Position numbers and translations under genes: made by a program
Notes under the pieces: generated by a model
What the model was told of the DNA's origin: nothing
The model's database searches: none
What the model saw: only the letters and a program-made list of their open reading frames with translations
NCBI GenBank assembly: GCA_046049665.1
Contig: JBJOQW010000061.1
Location: 1 to 9,124 of the forward strand
Origin: JAAFHS01 sp046049665
Lineage (GTDB): Bacteria; Pseudomonadota; Alphaproteobacteria; Rhodobacterales; Rhodobacteraceae
Direction: 5' to 3'
Length of the DNA: 9,124 nt
Shown: piece by piece, positions 1 to 5,452 of the stretch
How the letters are laid out: the number at the start of each line of letters is the position of its first letter
How positions within the stretch are numbered: position 1 is the stretch's first letter

Positions 1-53
1 CGCGGTTCCGCCGCCGCCTGGGCGAATTGCAGGCGGAACTCAACGCTCAGTAG
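1..53 (+). CDS. C-terminal end of an unidentified protein (partial)
   Basis: Reading from base 3, the sequence gives RFRRRLGELQAELNAQ followed by TAG at 51-53. This charged, helix-prone tail looks like a real protein C-terminus. The other two forward frames give less protein-like translations. Only 16 residues are visible, so no family can be named. The stop lies inside the 3' end of the opposite-strand LprI-like gene, whose TGA is at 47-49, so the two genes converge and overlap by 7 bp. Whether this is truly a gene can only be settled with the upstream sequence. Confidence 0.5.
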   Translation, partial: RFRRRLGELQAELNAQ

Positions 54-439
54 GTCTGCATCACGCTGCGCAGTTCAGCGATTCGCGCTTCGGTCATGAA
101 CCGCAGGCAGCCGTTCACCAAAAGCGGTTCTGCTGACCCGCCGCGCATCTGAAACCCCGCCTGATCGCAATTGGCGTCGCGATACGCCACCCAGGCCCGC
201 TGTGCCTTGCGCAACCGCGCCTCCTCGCTTTCGCCTGCGGGCGGGTATTCGCGATCGGATGCCTGCAGAAACGCAATCGCCTCGGCATAGACACGGTTCA
301 ACGCGGCATCTGCCGCCTCGAATTCCTGATAGGCGCATTGGTTCATGTCGATCTGGGTGACCTGATTGGCGCAATCAACGTCCTGGGCAAAGGCGGTCAG
401 CGGTGACAGGCAAAGAAACAGCGAAAGGGACAGGCGCAT
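47..439 (-). CDS. Secreted LprI/DUF1311 family protein (lysozyme-inhibitor-like)
   Basis: The product is 130 aa. Residues 1-18 form a typical Sec signal peptide (MRLSLSLFLCLSPLTAFA) with likely cleavage after TAFA, so the mature protein should be periplasmic or exported. The mature part has four cysteines (C23, C35, C91, C111), which fits two disulfides. It also has the family pattern: a DCANQ..QIDMNQCA start, an alanine-rich helix (AADAALNRVY), then LRKAQRAWVAYRDANCD at about 76-92. That last pattern is the hallmark of DUF1311/LprI proteins, named after the mycobacterial lysozyme inhibitor LprI. Inhibition of lysozyme has not been shown for most members, so the biochemical role is inferred. 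An open frame extends further upstream, but I chose the start at 437-439 because the signal peptide begins there and an AAGGA Shine-Dalgarno sequence lies 6 bases before it. The gene is divergent from pyrC across about 115 bp and appears unrelated to it. Confidence 0.86.
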   Translation of the reverse strand: MRLSLSLFLCLSPLTAFAQDVDCANQVTQIDMNQCAYQEFEAADAALNRVYAEAIAFLQASDREYPPAGESEEARLRKAQRAWVAYRDANCDQAGFQMRGGSAEPLLVNGCLRFMTEARIAELRSVMQTY

Positions 440-493
440 GGGTTTTCCTTTTGGTCTGACTTGCCGAATAAGACGCAGGTGCCGCCGCAATCC

Positions 494-524
494 TTGGCGC
501 AGAGATCTGCAAACGGGGTAGCAT
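494..524 (+). promoter_or_regulatory. Weak candidate pyrC promoter
   Basis: TTGGCG (494-499) and TAGCAT (519-524) could serve as -35 and -10 elements, but the 19-base spacer is long and each match is partial. The -10 candidate sits in the string GCAAACGGGGTAGCAT (509-524), which closely resembles GCAAAACGGGGTAAGAT (2413-2429) upstream of dnaB. That similarity is the main support. Transcription would start around 531 and leave a leader of about two dozen bases. Confidence 0.3.
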
Positions 525-547
525 CGCACAGAACTTTGCGATACCCC
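515..547 (+). promoter_or_regulatory. Imperfect inverted repeat just upstream of pyrC
   Basis: GGGGTA (515-520) and TCGCA (524-528) can pair with TGCGA (537-541) and TACCCC (542-547). This gives 11 base pairs, a 3-base bulge (GCA, 521-523) and an 8-base loop. The repeat ends 7 bases before the pyrC ATG and directly abuts the purine-rich GCAGGA stretch that would bind the ribosome. It could be an operator, or an RNA hairpin that limits ribosome access. In E. coli, pyrC is controlled by a leader hairpin whose presence depends on the CTP/GTP start-site choice. Whether that applies here is inference, because the transcription start is unknown. Confidence 0.45.
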
Positions 548-554
548 GCAGGAC

Positions 555-1595
555 ATGCAAACCCTGACGATCCGCCGCCCAGACGACATGCACCTGCACC
601 TGCGCGATGGCGCGATGCTGCAGGGCGTTCTGCCCGAAACCGCGCGGCATTTCGCCCGCGCGATCATCATGCCAAACCTTGTGCCGCCCGTGGTGACGGG
701 CGCCGATGCCGCCGCCTACCGCGACCGTATCCTTGCCGCCCTGCCTGACGGGGCGGTGTTTGAGCCGCTGATGACGCTGTATCTGACCGAAGATACCAAG
801 GCGGATGATGTGGCCGCAGCGCATGCCAGCGGGCTGATCAAGGCGGTGAAGCTGTATCCGGCGGGGGCCACGACAAATTCGCACGGCGGGGTGCGCGACC
901 TGAACAAGGTCATGCATGTGCTTGAAAAGATGGCAGAGATTGGCCTGCCCTTGTGCACGCATGGCGAGGTGACAACGCCGGACGTAGATATCTTTGATCG
1001 TGAGGCGGTGTTCATCGACACGGTACTTGATCCGCTGCGCCGCCTCTTGCCGCAATTGCGGGTGGTGATGGAGCATATCACGACGTTGCAGGGCGCGGAC
1101 TATGCGGCAAGCGGTGGTGATGGCTTGGCGGCGACGATCACGACGCATCATCTGGTGATCAACCGCAACCATCTGCTGGTGGGGGGGATCAGGCCGCATT
1201 ATTACTGCCTGCCGGTGGCCAAGCGCGAAAGCCACCGTCTGGCGTTGCGGGCGGCGGCGACGAGCGGCAAGGCGTGCTATTTTCTGGGTACAGACAGCGC
1301 CCCGCATGTGGACGCGCTGAAGGAACATGCCTGCGGCTGTGCAGGCTGCTTTACGGCGACGAATACCATGGCCATTCTGGCGCAGGTGTTTGAGGATGAT
1401 GGCGCGCTGGACCGGCTGGAAGGCTTTTCATCGCTGCATGGGGCGGCGTTCTATGGGCTGCCTGCGAATGCGGGGACCTTGCAGCTGGACCGCCGTGATG
1501 CGGCGCAAGCCTTCCCTGACAAGATCATCACGGGGGCAGGCCCGGTGACGGTGTTTGATCCGGGCTTCCCGGTTTACTGGCATGTGGCGGGCTGA
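555..1595 (+). CDS. pyrC: Dihydroorotase, PyrC type
   Basis: This is the zinc enzyme that cyclises N-carbamoyl-L-aspartate to L-dihydroorotate, the third step of de novo pyrimidine synthesis, in the cytoplasm. At 346 aa it matches the E. coli PyrC type (348 aa, class II) rather than the longer class I enzymes. The active-site ligands are visible in order: HLHLRD (H13, H15), the carboxylatable lysine in KLYPAGATTNSHGG (K99), H136 in THGEVT, H174 in MEHITT, and D247 in GTDSAPH. The N-terminus IRRPDDMHLHLRDG is colinear with the E. coli protein, which fixes the ATG at 555; the ribosome-binding sequence AGGA is unusually close, with one base between it and the ATG. pyrE follows after 51 bp, and cotranscription is likely. 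All key residues are present, so an active enzyme is expected. Confidence 0.97.
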   Translation: MQTLTIRRPDDMHLHLRDGAMLQGVLPETARHFARAIIMPNLVPPVVTGADAAAYRDRILAALPDGAVFEPLMTLYLTEDTKADDVAAAHASGLIKAVKLYPAGATTNSHGGVRDLNKVMHVLEKMAEIGLPLCTHGEVTTPDVDIFDREAVFIDTVLDPLRRLLPQLRVVMEHITTLQGADYAASGGDGLAATITTHHLVINRNHLLVGGIRPHYYCLPVAKRESHRLALRAAATSGKACYFLGTDSAPHVDALKEHACGCAGCFTATNTMAILAQVFEDDGALDRLEGFSSLHGAAFYGLPANAGTLQLDRRDAAQAFPDKIITGAGPVTVFDPGFPVYWHVAG

Positions 1596-1619
1596 AGCGC
1601 TGGATGCCTGGGTGCTGGA

Positions 1620-1637
1620 TATTTTTGCAAAGATGAA
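1620..1637 (+). repeat. Short AT-rich intergenic motif between pyrC and pyrE
   Basis: TATTTTTGCAAAGATGAA is a conspicuous AT-rich string in a GC-rich neighbourhood, filling part of the 51-bp gap between pyrC and pyrE. From memory, strings of the form TATTTTTnGCAAGATGAA recur between genes in many Rhodobacteraceae genomes. Only one copy is seen in this window, so its status as a dispersed repeat rests on recall, not on this sequence. It ends 9 bases before the pyrE start. Confidence 0.35.
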
Positions 1638-1646
1638 AGCTGGAAG

Positions 1647-2327
1647 ATGATCCCTTCGACATTCCCCCCTGCAGATGAAATTGCGCGGCTGACGGCGGCG
1701 ATGCTGCTGGATATCAAGGCCGTGCATTTCAATGCGGATACGCCCTTCACGCTGGCCTCTGGCCTGCCATCGCCGACCTATATCGATTGCCGCAAGCTGA
1801 TTTCCTATCCGCGCATCCGGTCGGTGCTGATGGATTTCCTGACGGTGACGGTGATGCGCAATGCGGGGCTGGAGGCGTTTGACAATATCGCAGGCGGAGA
1901 GACGGCGGGCATTCCCTTTGCGGCGCTGGTGGCCGAACGCATGGCGCTGCCGATGACCTATGTGCGCAAGAAGCCGAAAGGTTACGGGCGCAATGCGCGC
2001 ATTGAAGGGGCGATGTCGGAAGGCCAGCGCGTGCTGCTGGTGGAAGATCTGACCACGGATGGCGGATCAAAGCTGAGTTTCGTGGAGGCGATCCGCGAAA
2101 CGGGGGCAAGTTGCGCGCATACGGCGGTGATTTTCTATTACGGGATTTTCCCGGAAACGCCTGCAAAGCTGGCAGAACACGGGATTGCGCTGCATCATCT
2201 GTGCACCTGGTGGGATGTGCTGGCAGTGGCACGTGCGCGCGGCGATTTTGATGCGGCGACGCTGGATGAGGTTGAGGTGTTCCTGCGTGATCCACGCGCC
2301 TGGCAGATTGCGCGCAAGCCCGCGTAG
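1647..2327 (+). CDS. pyrE: Orotate phosphoribosyltransferase
   Basis: The enzyme transfers ribose-5-phosphate from PRPP to orotate to give orotidine monophosphate, the fifth step of pyrimidine synthesis, and acts as a cytoplasmic homodimer. The protein is 226 aa. The PRPP-binding motif is VLLVEDLTTDGGSK (129-142), a variant of the usual V[IL]DDVITTAGT form that I associate with alphaproteobacterial PyrE. The mobile catalytic loop YVRKKPKGYGRNARIEG (105-121) has the expected lysines (K108, K109, K111). Upstream, FTLASGLPSPTYIDCRK (34-50) forms the substrate-binding region. I chose the ATG at 1647 because the N-terminus MIPSTFPPADEIARLTA is the usual one; the nearest Shine-Dalgarno match (GGAAG) directly abuts the ATG and is therefore weak. 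pyrC precedes it by 51 bp and a candidate terminator follows. Confidence 0.96.
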   Translation: MIPSTFPPADEIARLTAAMLLDIKAVHFNADTPFTLASGLPSPTYIDCRKLISYPRIRSVLMDFLTVTVMRNAGLEAFDNIAGGETAGIPFAALVAERMALPMTYVRKKPKGYGRNARIEGAMSEGQRVLLVEDLTTDGGSKLSFVEAIRETGASCAHTAVIFYYGIFPETPAKLAEHGIALHHLCTWWDVLAVARARGDFDAATLDEVEVFLRDPRAWQIARKPA

Positions 2328-2333
2328 CAAAAC

Positions 2334-2360
2334 TGTCACGTTCGGCGAAACGTGGCGACA
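2334..2360 (+). terminator. Hairpin after pyrE, possible transcription end
   Basis: CACGTT (2337-2342) pairs with AACGTG (2349-2354) around a CGGCGA loop, and flanking TGT/ACA can extend the stem past a bulge. It begins just after the pyrE stop codon, the usual place for a terminator. There is no run of T after it, so intrinsic termination is doubtful. It could instead mark a processed or Rho-dependent 3' end. Confidence 0.3.
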
Positions 2361-2377
2361 TTGGCGCTGTGGGGCGA

Positions 2378-2387
2378 TTGTGGACAA
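2378..2387 (-). promoter_or_regulatory. DnaA-box-like sequence upstream of dnaB (site 1)
   Basis: Read on the minus strand, 2387 to 2379 is TTGTCCACA, one base from the consensus DnaA box TTATCCACA. It lies about 180 bp before the dnaB start and just upstream of the candidate promoter. A single near-match can occur by chance. It is listed because a second near-match lies in the same intergenic region. Confidence 0.25.
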
Positions 2388-2400
2388 GCCGAATGCGCGC

Positions 2401-2429
2401 CTGACTCGAATCGCAAAACGGGGTAAGAT
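2401..2429 (+). promoter_or_regulatory. Candidate dnaB promoter
   Basis: CTGACT (2401-2406) and TAAGAT (2424-2429) are separated by 17 bases. Each matches four of six positions of the housekeeping -35 (TTGACA) and -10 (TATAAT) consensus, with the optimal spacing. Transcription would start near 2436 and give a dnaB leader of about 130 bases. The -10 context is shared with the region before pyrC. This is the best promoter-like sequence in the 2328-2565 gap. Confidence 0.42.
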
Positions 2430-2439
2430 GGCGCAAGAT

Positions 2440-2465
2440 GTGGTGGGCGTGGCAGCCCGGACCAC
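2440..2465 (+). promoter_or_regulatory. Hairpin in the presumed dnaB leader
   Basis: GTGGT+GGGC (2440-2448) pairs with GCCC (2455-2458) and ACCAC (2461-2465), with a GTGGCA loop and a GG bulge on the 3' side. This makes nine base pairs of mostly G-C. It lies directly downstream of the candidate promoter and is followed by CAGATAAAAAGAT, not by a T-run, so it is not an obvious plus-strand terminator. It could be a 5' stabilising structure or a protein site. A 14-codon frame (2428-2472) spans it, but I see no ribosome-binding site for that frame. Confidence 0.3.
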
Positions 2466-2489
2466 CAGATAAAAAGATATCCGCGCGGG

Positions 2490-2498
2490 TTATCCCCA
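2490..2498 (+). promoter_or_regulatory. DnaA-box-like sequence upstream of dnaB (site 2)
   Basis: TTATCCCCA differs from the DnaA box TTATCCACA at one position. It lies 68 bases before the dnaB ATG, within the presumed leader. It could allow DnaA to couple dnaB expression to the replication cycle, but this is an inference from two single-mismatch sites. Confidence 0.28.
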
Positions 2499-2565
2499 AA
2501 GTTACGCAGATTGCAGGATGCGTGCGGGGGGCGTAACGAGCGAGCGGCAGGCAGGTGGGGACAGC

Positions 2566-4062
2566 ATGAACGAAGTGGCGAATTTGCGGGTAATGGTTCC
2601 GGCAACGGCAGCAGAGCCAGAGGCCTTGCCGCATAATATTGAGGCTGAGCAACAGCTTCTGGGCGCGATCCTGACGAATAATGATGTGTATGACCGCATC
2701 TCGAGCCTGATCAAGGCAGACCATTTCTTTGACCCGGTGCATCAGCGCATCTTTGAAATTGCCGCGGCGCGCATTCAGAAGAACGCGCTGGCCAGCCCCG
2801 TCACGCTGAAGGCTTTCCTTGAAGATGATGCGGGGCTGAAGGAACTGGGTGGGCCTGCCTACCTTGTGCGGCTGGCGGGCGCTGCAATTTCGGCCTTTGC
2901 GGCGCGGGATTATGCGCAGATGCTGTATGACCTTGCGGTGCGGCGCGAACTGATCAGCCTTGGGCGCGACATCACGGCCAAGGCGGCCAAGGTGGATGTG
3001 GCATCAGAGCCCAAAGAGCAGATCATCGAGGCGGAACAACGGCTGTACCAGCTGGGCGAACAGGGCGCGGCGGAACGCGGATTTCAAAGCTTTCTCAAGG
3101 CGGTAACGGACGCAGTGAATGTGGCCAACGCAGCCTATCAGCGCGATGGGGGACTGGCGGGCATTTCCACCGGGCTGGTTGATCTGGACAAGAAGCTGGG
3201 GGGGTTGCATCCGTCTGACCTGCTGATCCTGGCAGGGCGGCCGTCGATGGGAAAGACGTCGCTCGCCACCAACATCGCCTTCAACATTGCCAAGGCCTAC
3301 AAGCGGGGCCGCACGCATGATGGCACGGATGGGGCCGTTGAAGGCGGCGTGGTGGGCTTTTTCTCGTTGGAAATGAGTGCGGAACAACTGGCCGCGCGTA
3401 TCCTGTCAGAGGCCAGCGAAGTGCCGTCGGAACAGATCCGGCGCGGGGATATGACGGAAGCCGAATTCCGGCGCTTTGTTGAGGCGGCGAAATCGCTGGA
3501 AGCCTGCCCCCTGTACATTGATGACACCCCTGCCCTGCCGATCAGCCAAGTGGCCGCACGGGCACGCAGGCTCAAGCGGACGCATGGGCTGGATGTGCTG
3601 ATGGTGGACTACTTGCAACTGCTGAAAGGGTCTTCCAAGGAAAACCGCGTGCAGGAAGTGTCTGAAATCACCCAAGGTCTGAAGGCGATTGCGAAAGAGC
3701 TGAACATCCCGGTGGTGGCGCTGTCACAGCTTTCGCGTCAGGTGGAAAGCCGCGATGACAAGCGCCCGCAACTGAGCGACCTACGCGAATCCGGGTCAAT
3801 CGAGCAGGACGCCGATGTGGTGATGTTCGTCTACCGCGACGAATACTACAAGGAACGCGAAAAGCCGGGCGACCATGAGCTGGACAAGATGGCGCAATGG
3901 CAGGCGGTGATGGAACAGGTGCATGGCAAGGCCGAAGTCATCATCGGCAAACAGCGCCACGGGCCGATTGGCACGGTGGAGCTGGCGTTCGAAGGGCGCT
4001 TCACGCGGTTCTCGAACCTGGCCAAGGCCTGGCAGGGCGGCGGAGGCGACGCGGGTTTCTGA
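2566..4062 (+). CDS. dnaB: Replicative DNA helicase DnaB
   Basis: This is the hexameric 5'-3' helicase that opens DNA at the replication fork and recruits primase. The 498-aa product is the usual length for the group. The N-terminal DnaB domain starts at PHNIEAEQQLLGAIL (about 22-36), and the RecA-like C-terminal domain runs from about 190. Visible motifs are Walker A GRPSMGKTS (224-232, K230), Walker B MVDYLQLL (346-353, D348), and SQLSRQVESR followed by DLRESGSIEQDAD (405-417). The C-terminal KQRHGPIGTVELAF segment contributes to nucleotide and DNA contacts in the family. An in-frame ATG lies at 2518, but I prefer 2566: AGGTGGGG sits 4 bases before it, and the extra 16 residues (MRAGGVTSERQ...) do not resemble DnaB. 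The gene appears to have its own promoter in the upstream gap. Its stop codon lies inside a hairpin that separates it from the toxin cassette. Confidence 0.98.
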   Translation: MNEVANLRVMVPATAAEPEALPHNIEAEQQLLGAILTNNDVYDRISSLIKADHFFDPVHQRIFEIAAARIQKNALASPVTLKAFLEDDAGLKELGGPAYLVRLAGAAISAFAARDYAQMLYDLAVRRELISLGRDITAKAAKVDVASEPKEQIIEAEQRLYQLGEQGAAERGFQSFLKAVTDAVNVANAAYQRDGGLAGISTGLVDLDKKLGGLHPSDLLILAGRPSMGKTSLATNIAFNIAKAYKRGRTHDGTDGAVEGGVVGFFSLEMSAEQLAARILSEASEVPSEQIRRGDMTEAEFRRFVEAAKSLEACPLYIDDTPALPISQVAARARRLKRTHGLDVLMVDYLQLLKGSSKENRVQEVSEITQGLKAIAKELNIPVVALSQLSRQVESRDDKRPQLSDLRESGSIEQDADVVMFVYRDEYYKEREKPGDHELDKMAQWQAVMEQVHGKAEVIIGKQRHGPIGTVELAFEGRFTRFSNLAKAWQGGGGDAGF

Positions 4063-4107
4063 AACCCGCACAGGCTGCTGCAAAGGGGTTTGCCAATCCT
4101 GCGGGTT
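4051..4107 (+). terminator. Overlapping hairpins at the end of dnaB
   Basis: GCGGGTTT (4051-4058) and AAACCCGC (4062-4069) form an 8-bp perfect stem with a CTG loop, spanning the dnaB stop codon at 4060-4062. A third arm, GCGGGTT (4101-4107), can pair with the same AACCCGC (4063-4069), so the two stems exclude each other. A small hairpin GCAAA-GGGG-TTTGC (4080-4093) lies between them. No T-run follows, so a Rho-independent terminator is not proven. The arrangement could end dnaB transcription or modulate read-through into the next operon. Confidence 0.4.
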
Positions 4108-4136
4108 CGGCTATCATGCAGAATATTGATTATAAA
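4106..4136 (+). promoter_or_regulatory. AT-rich candidate promoter of the toxin cassette
   Basis: The stretch GAATATTGATTATAAATACT (4121-4140) is distinctly AT-rich in this GC-rich region and contains TATAAA (4131-4136), five of six matches to a -10 box. The only -35 candidate, TTCGGC (4106-4111), is poor and 19 bases away. The position, 35-65 bases before the first cassette gene, is right for a promoter. Regulation by an activator or an alternative sigma factor would fit the missing -35, but nothing here shows it. Confidence 0.33.
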
Positions 4137-4170
4137 TACTGCGTTAGCGACCAAACTTGTTAGGGTTCCG

Positions 4171-4593
4171 ATGGCCGAGGTTTTGACCAGCGCCCAGATG
4201 GGTGCATATCTGCGACAAGATGAAGATTTTGCCGAATGGTATGTGGAGGAGTTCATGAAGAACTTCCTGCCGCAGTACTATTTCAATGTGTCCGATGATG
4301 GCAAACGCCGCATGGTGACGAATGGCCGGCATTACGCGCAGGGCTATGGCCTGAACGCGAACGAAGCGCAGGCGCATTTTGTTACACTGATGTGGGAAAT
4401 CGGTGCGAATTTCGATCTGCAGCCGGGGTTTCGGGATGTGCTTGCGCGCAGTGATTTGCAGAACATGGACAAGATCAACCACCTGTTTGATGGCGGCGTG
4501 ACCGAGGATCAGGCGGTGTTCGCGATTCAGCACAATGACGAACGGTTCTGGCACCGCGATGTGCTGGCACGTGCGGGGGTGATGTATGGCTGA
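4171..4593 (+). CDS. Uncharacterised small protein, first gene of the toxin cassette
   Basis: The 140-aa protein is soluble, with no signal peptide or membrane segment. I cannot assign it to a named family. The N-terminal part is acidic and aromatic (DEDFAEWYVEEFMKNFLPQYYF, about 17-38). The middle reads RHYAQGYGLNANEAQAHFV (53-71), then LMWEIGANFDLQPGFRDVL (73-91). That middle pattern (a glycine turn, an alanine-rich helix, a hydrophobic G..FD..PGF stretch) resembles small proteins often encoded beside PAAR or type VI effectors, which suggests an adaptor or chaperone for the toxin next to it. This is recall-based inference. I chose the ATG at 4171 over one at 4090 because AGGG lies just upstream and the extra N-terminus looks non-coding. 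The 3' end overlaps the toxin start by 8 bp, so expression of the two is coupled. Confidence 0.82.
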   Translation: MAEVLTSAQMGAYLRQDEDFAEWYVEEFMKNFLPQYYFNVSDDGKRRMVTNGRHYAQGYGLNANEAQAHFVTLMWEIGANFDLQPGFRDVLARSDLQNMDKINHLFDGGVTEDQAVFAIQHNDERFWHRDVLARAGVMYG

Positions 4594-5452
4594 TTTTGCA
4601 GCACAGCGCGGACTGAACGTGGCGGATGTGAAAAACACCGGCAACACCCTGCGCGATATCGGGCAGAAATACGGAGAGTTCGCGCTGGATGCGGGCCTTG
4701 CTGCCGGGGGGGCCTTGCCGCCACCCTTTGGCACGGCAGCCGATGTGGCCAGCCTTGGGCGTTCGCTTGGCAAGGGTGATTGGTGGGGTGCCGCGTTTGA
4801 TGTGATCGGCTTTGTTCCGCTGCTTGGCGATGCTGTCAAAGGTGGGCGCGTTCTGAACAAGCTGGCCGACCTTGGCAAAGCGGTTGATCAATTGGCTGCG
4901 GGTGCAGCCAAGATGTTTGGCAAGACAGAATCTGCTGCCAAGGCATTCTGGGCCAGCAAAAAGAACATGCAGGCCTACCGCGACGCGCTCAAGGCCTGTG
5001 ATGGCACAAAGAAATGCCTTGATGCGGCTGCGTTGAAAAAAGGCCAGCAATACAAGTCAACGCCGAAGTCCGGTGAAGGCGGCAACTGGAACCCGCCCAA
5101 TGGCCGTGGTGACGGTGAATGGGTGCCGACCCCGGGCTCACCTCTGGCAAATGCAATCAAACCGAAAACATCCGTGACCTATGAAAACGGCTTTCCAAAG
5201 TTTGACAGCTTCTCGCAGGGGTCGGTCAAGATTCCGCAAACGGGTAACTCGGCCAAAGACTTTGATATTGCGGATGAACTCTATAAGAAGCAAACCGGAA
5301 ATCCAGACTGGACCCGGCCTCAGGGCATGACCTGGCACCACAAGGAAGATGGCACGACAATGATGCTGGTTCCATCGGCAGTGAATAACAACGCAGGCCA
5401 TGCAGGTGGCGCGTCATTGTTCAGTGGCACAAGCACCGGAAAGGAATTCTGA
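4586..5452 (+). CDS. Polymorphic toxin with C-terminal WHH (HNH/endonuclease VII) nuclease domain
   Basis: The product is 288 aa. Residues 1-110 form a glycine- and alanine-rich helical region whose pattern PFGTAADVASLGRSLGKGDW (47-66), followed by FDVIGFVPLLGDAVKGG (71-87), is like the pre-toxin helices of PAAR-type effectors. Residues 160-185 are a Gly/Pro linker (GNWNPPNGRGDGEWVPTPGS). The C-terminal domain, about 195-288, has NGFPKFDSFS, then SAKDFDIAD (222-230), MTWHHKEDGTTMMLVPSAV (248-266) and GHAGG (271-275). This matches the WHH family of predicted DNases (WHH at 250-252, with a later histidine at 272). No signal peptide, PAAR, LXG, Rhs or filamentous repeat is present, so the trafficking module is missing or separate. 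The immunity gene follows directly, as expected. DNA cleavage is inferred from the family. Local GC falls in the C-terminal part (48% in 5161-5220, hand count). Confidence 0.85.
   Translation: MADFAAQRGLNVADVKNTGNTLRDIGQKYGEFALDAGLAAGGALPPPFGTAADVASLGRSLGKGDWWGAAFDVIGFVPLLGDAVKGGRVLNKLADLGKAVDQLAAGAAKMFGKTESAAKAFWASKKNMQAYRDALKACDGTKKCLDAAALKKGQQYKSTPKSGEGGNWNPPNGRGDGEWVPTPGSPLANAIKPKTSVTYENGFPKFDSFSQGSVKIPQTGNSAKDFDIADELYKKQTGNPDWTRPQGMTWHHKEDGTTMMLVPSAVNNNAGHAGGASLFSGTSTGKEF

Noticed and set aside
440..670. N-terminal extension of the LprI-like frame to 670 on the minus strand
   Set aside because: It runs antisense through the start of pyrC, and a good signal peptide and ribosome site mark the start at 437-439.
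375..1328. Long minus-strand open frame (317 codons) antisense to pyrC
   Set aside because: It is rich in Arg, His and Gln with no recognisable motif, as expected for the reverse complement of a high-GC gene; pyrC explains the region.
2428..2472. 14-codon frame MAQDVVGVAARTTR before dnaB, a possible leader peptide
   Set aside because: There is no ribosome-binding site and no codon run to suggest attenuation, and its ATG lies within the candidate -10 box.
2518..2565. In-frame ATG at 2518 as an extended dnaB start
   Set aside because: The extra 16 residues do not look like DnaB, and the start at 2566 has a strong ribosome site.
1747..2742. Long minus-strand open frame (331 codons) across pyrE and the dnaB leader
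   Set aside because: Low-complexity Pro/Arg/Ser/His composition; antisense shadow of pyrE and dnaB.
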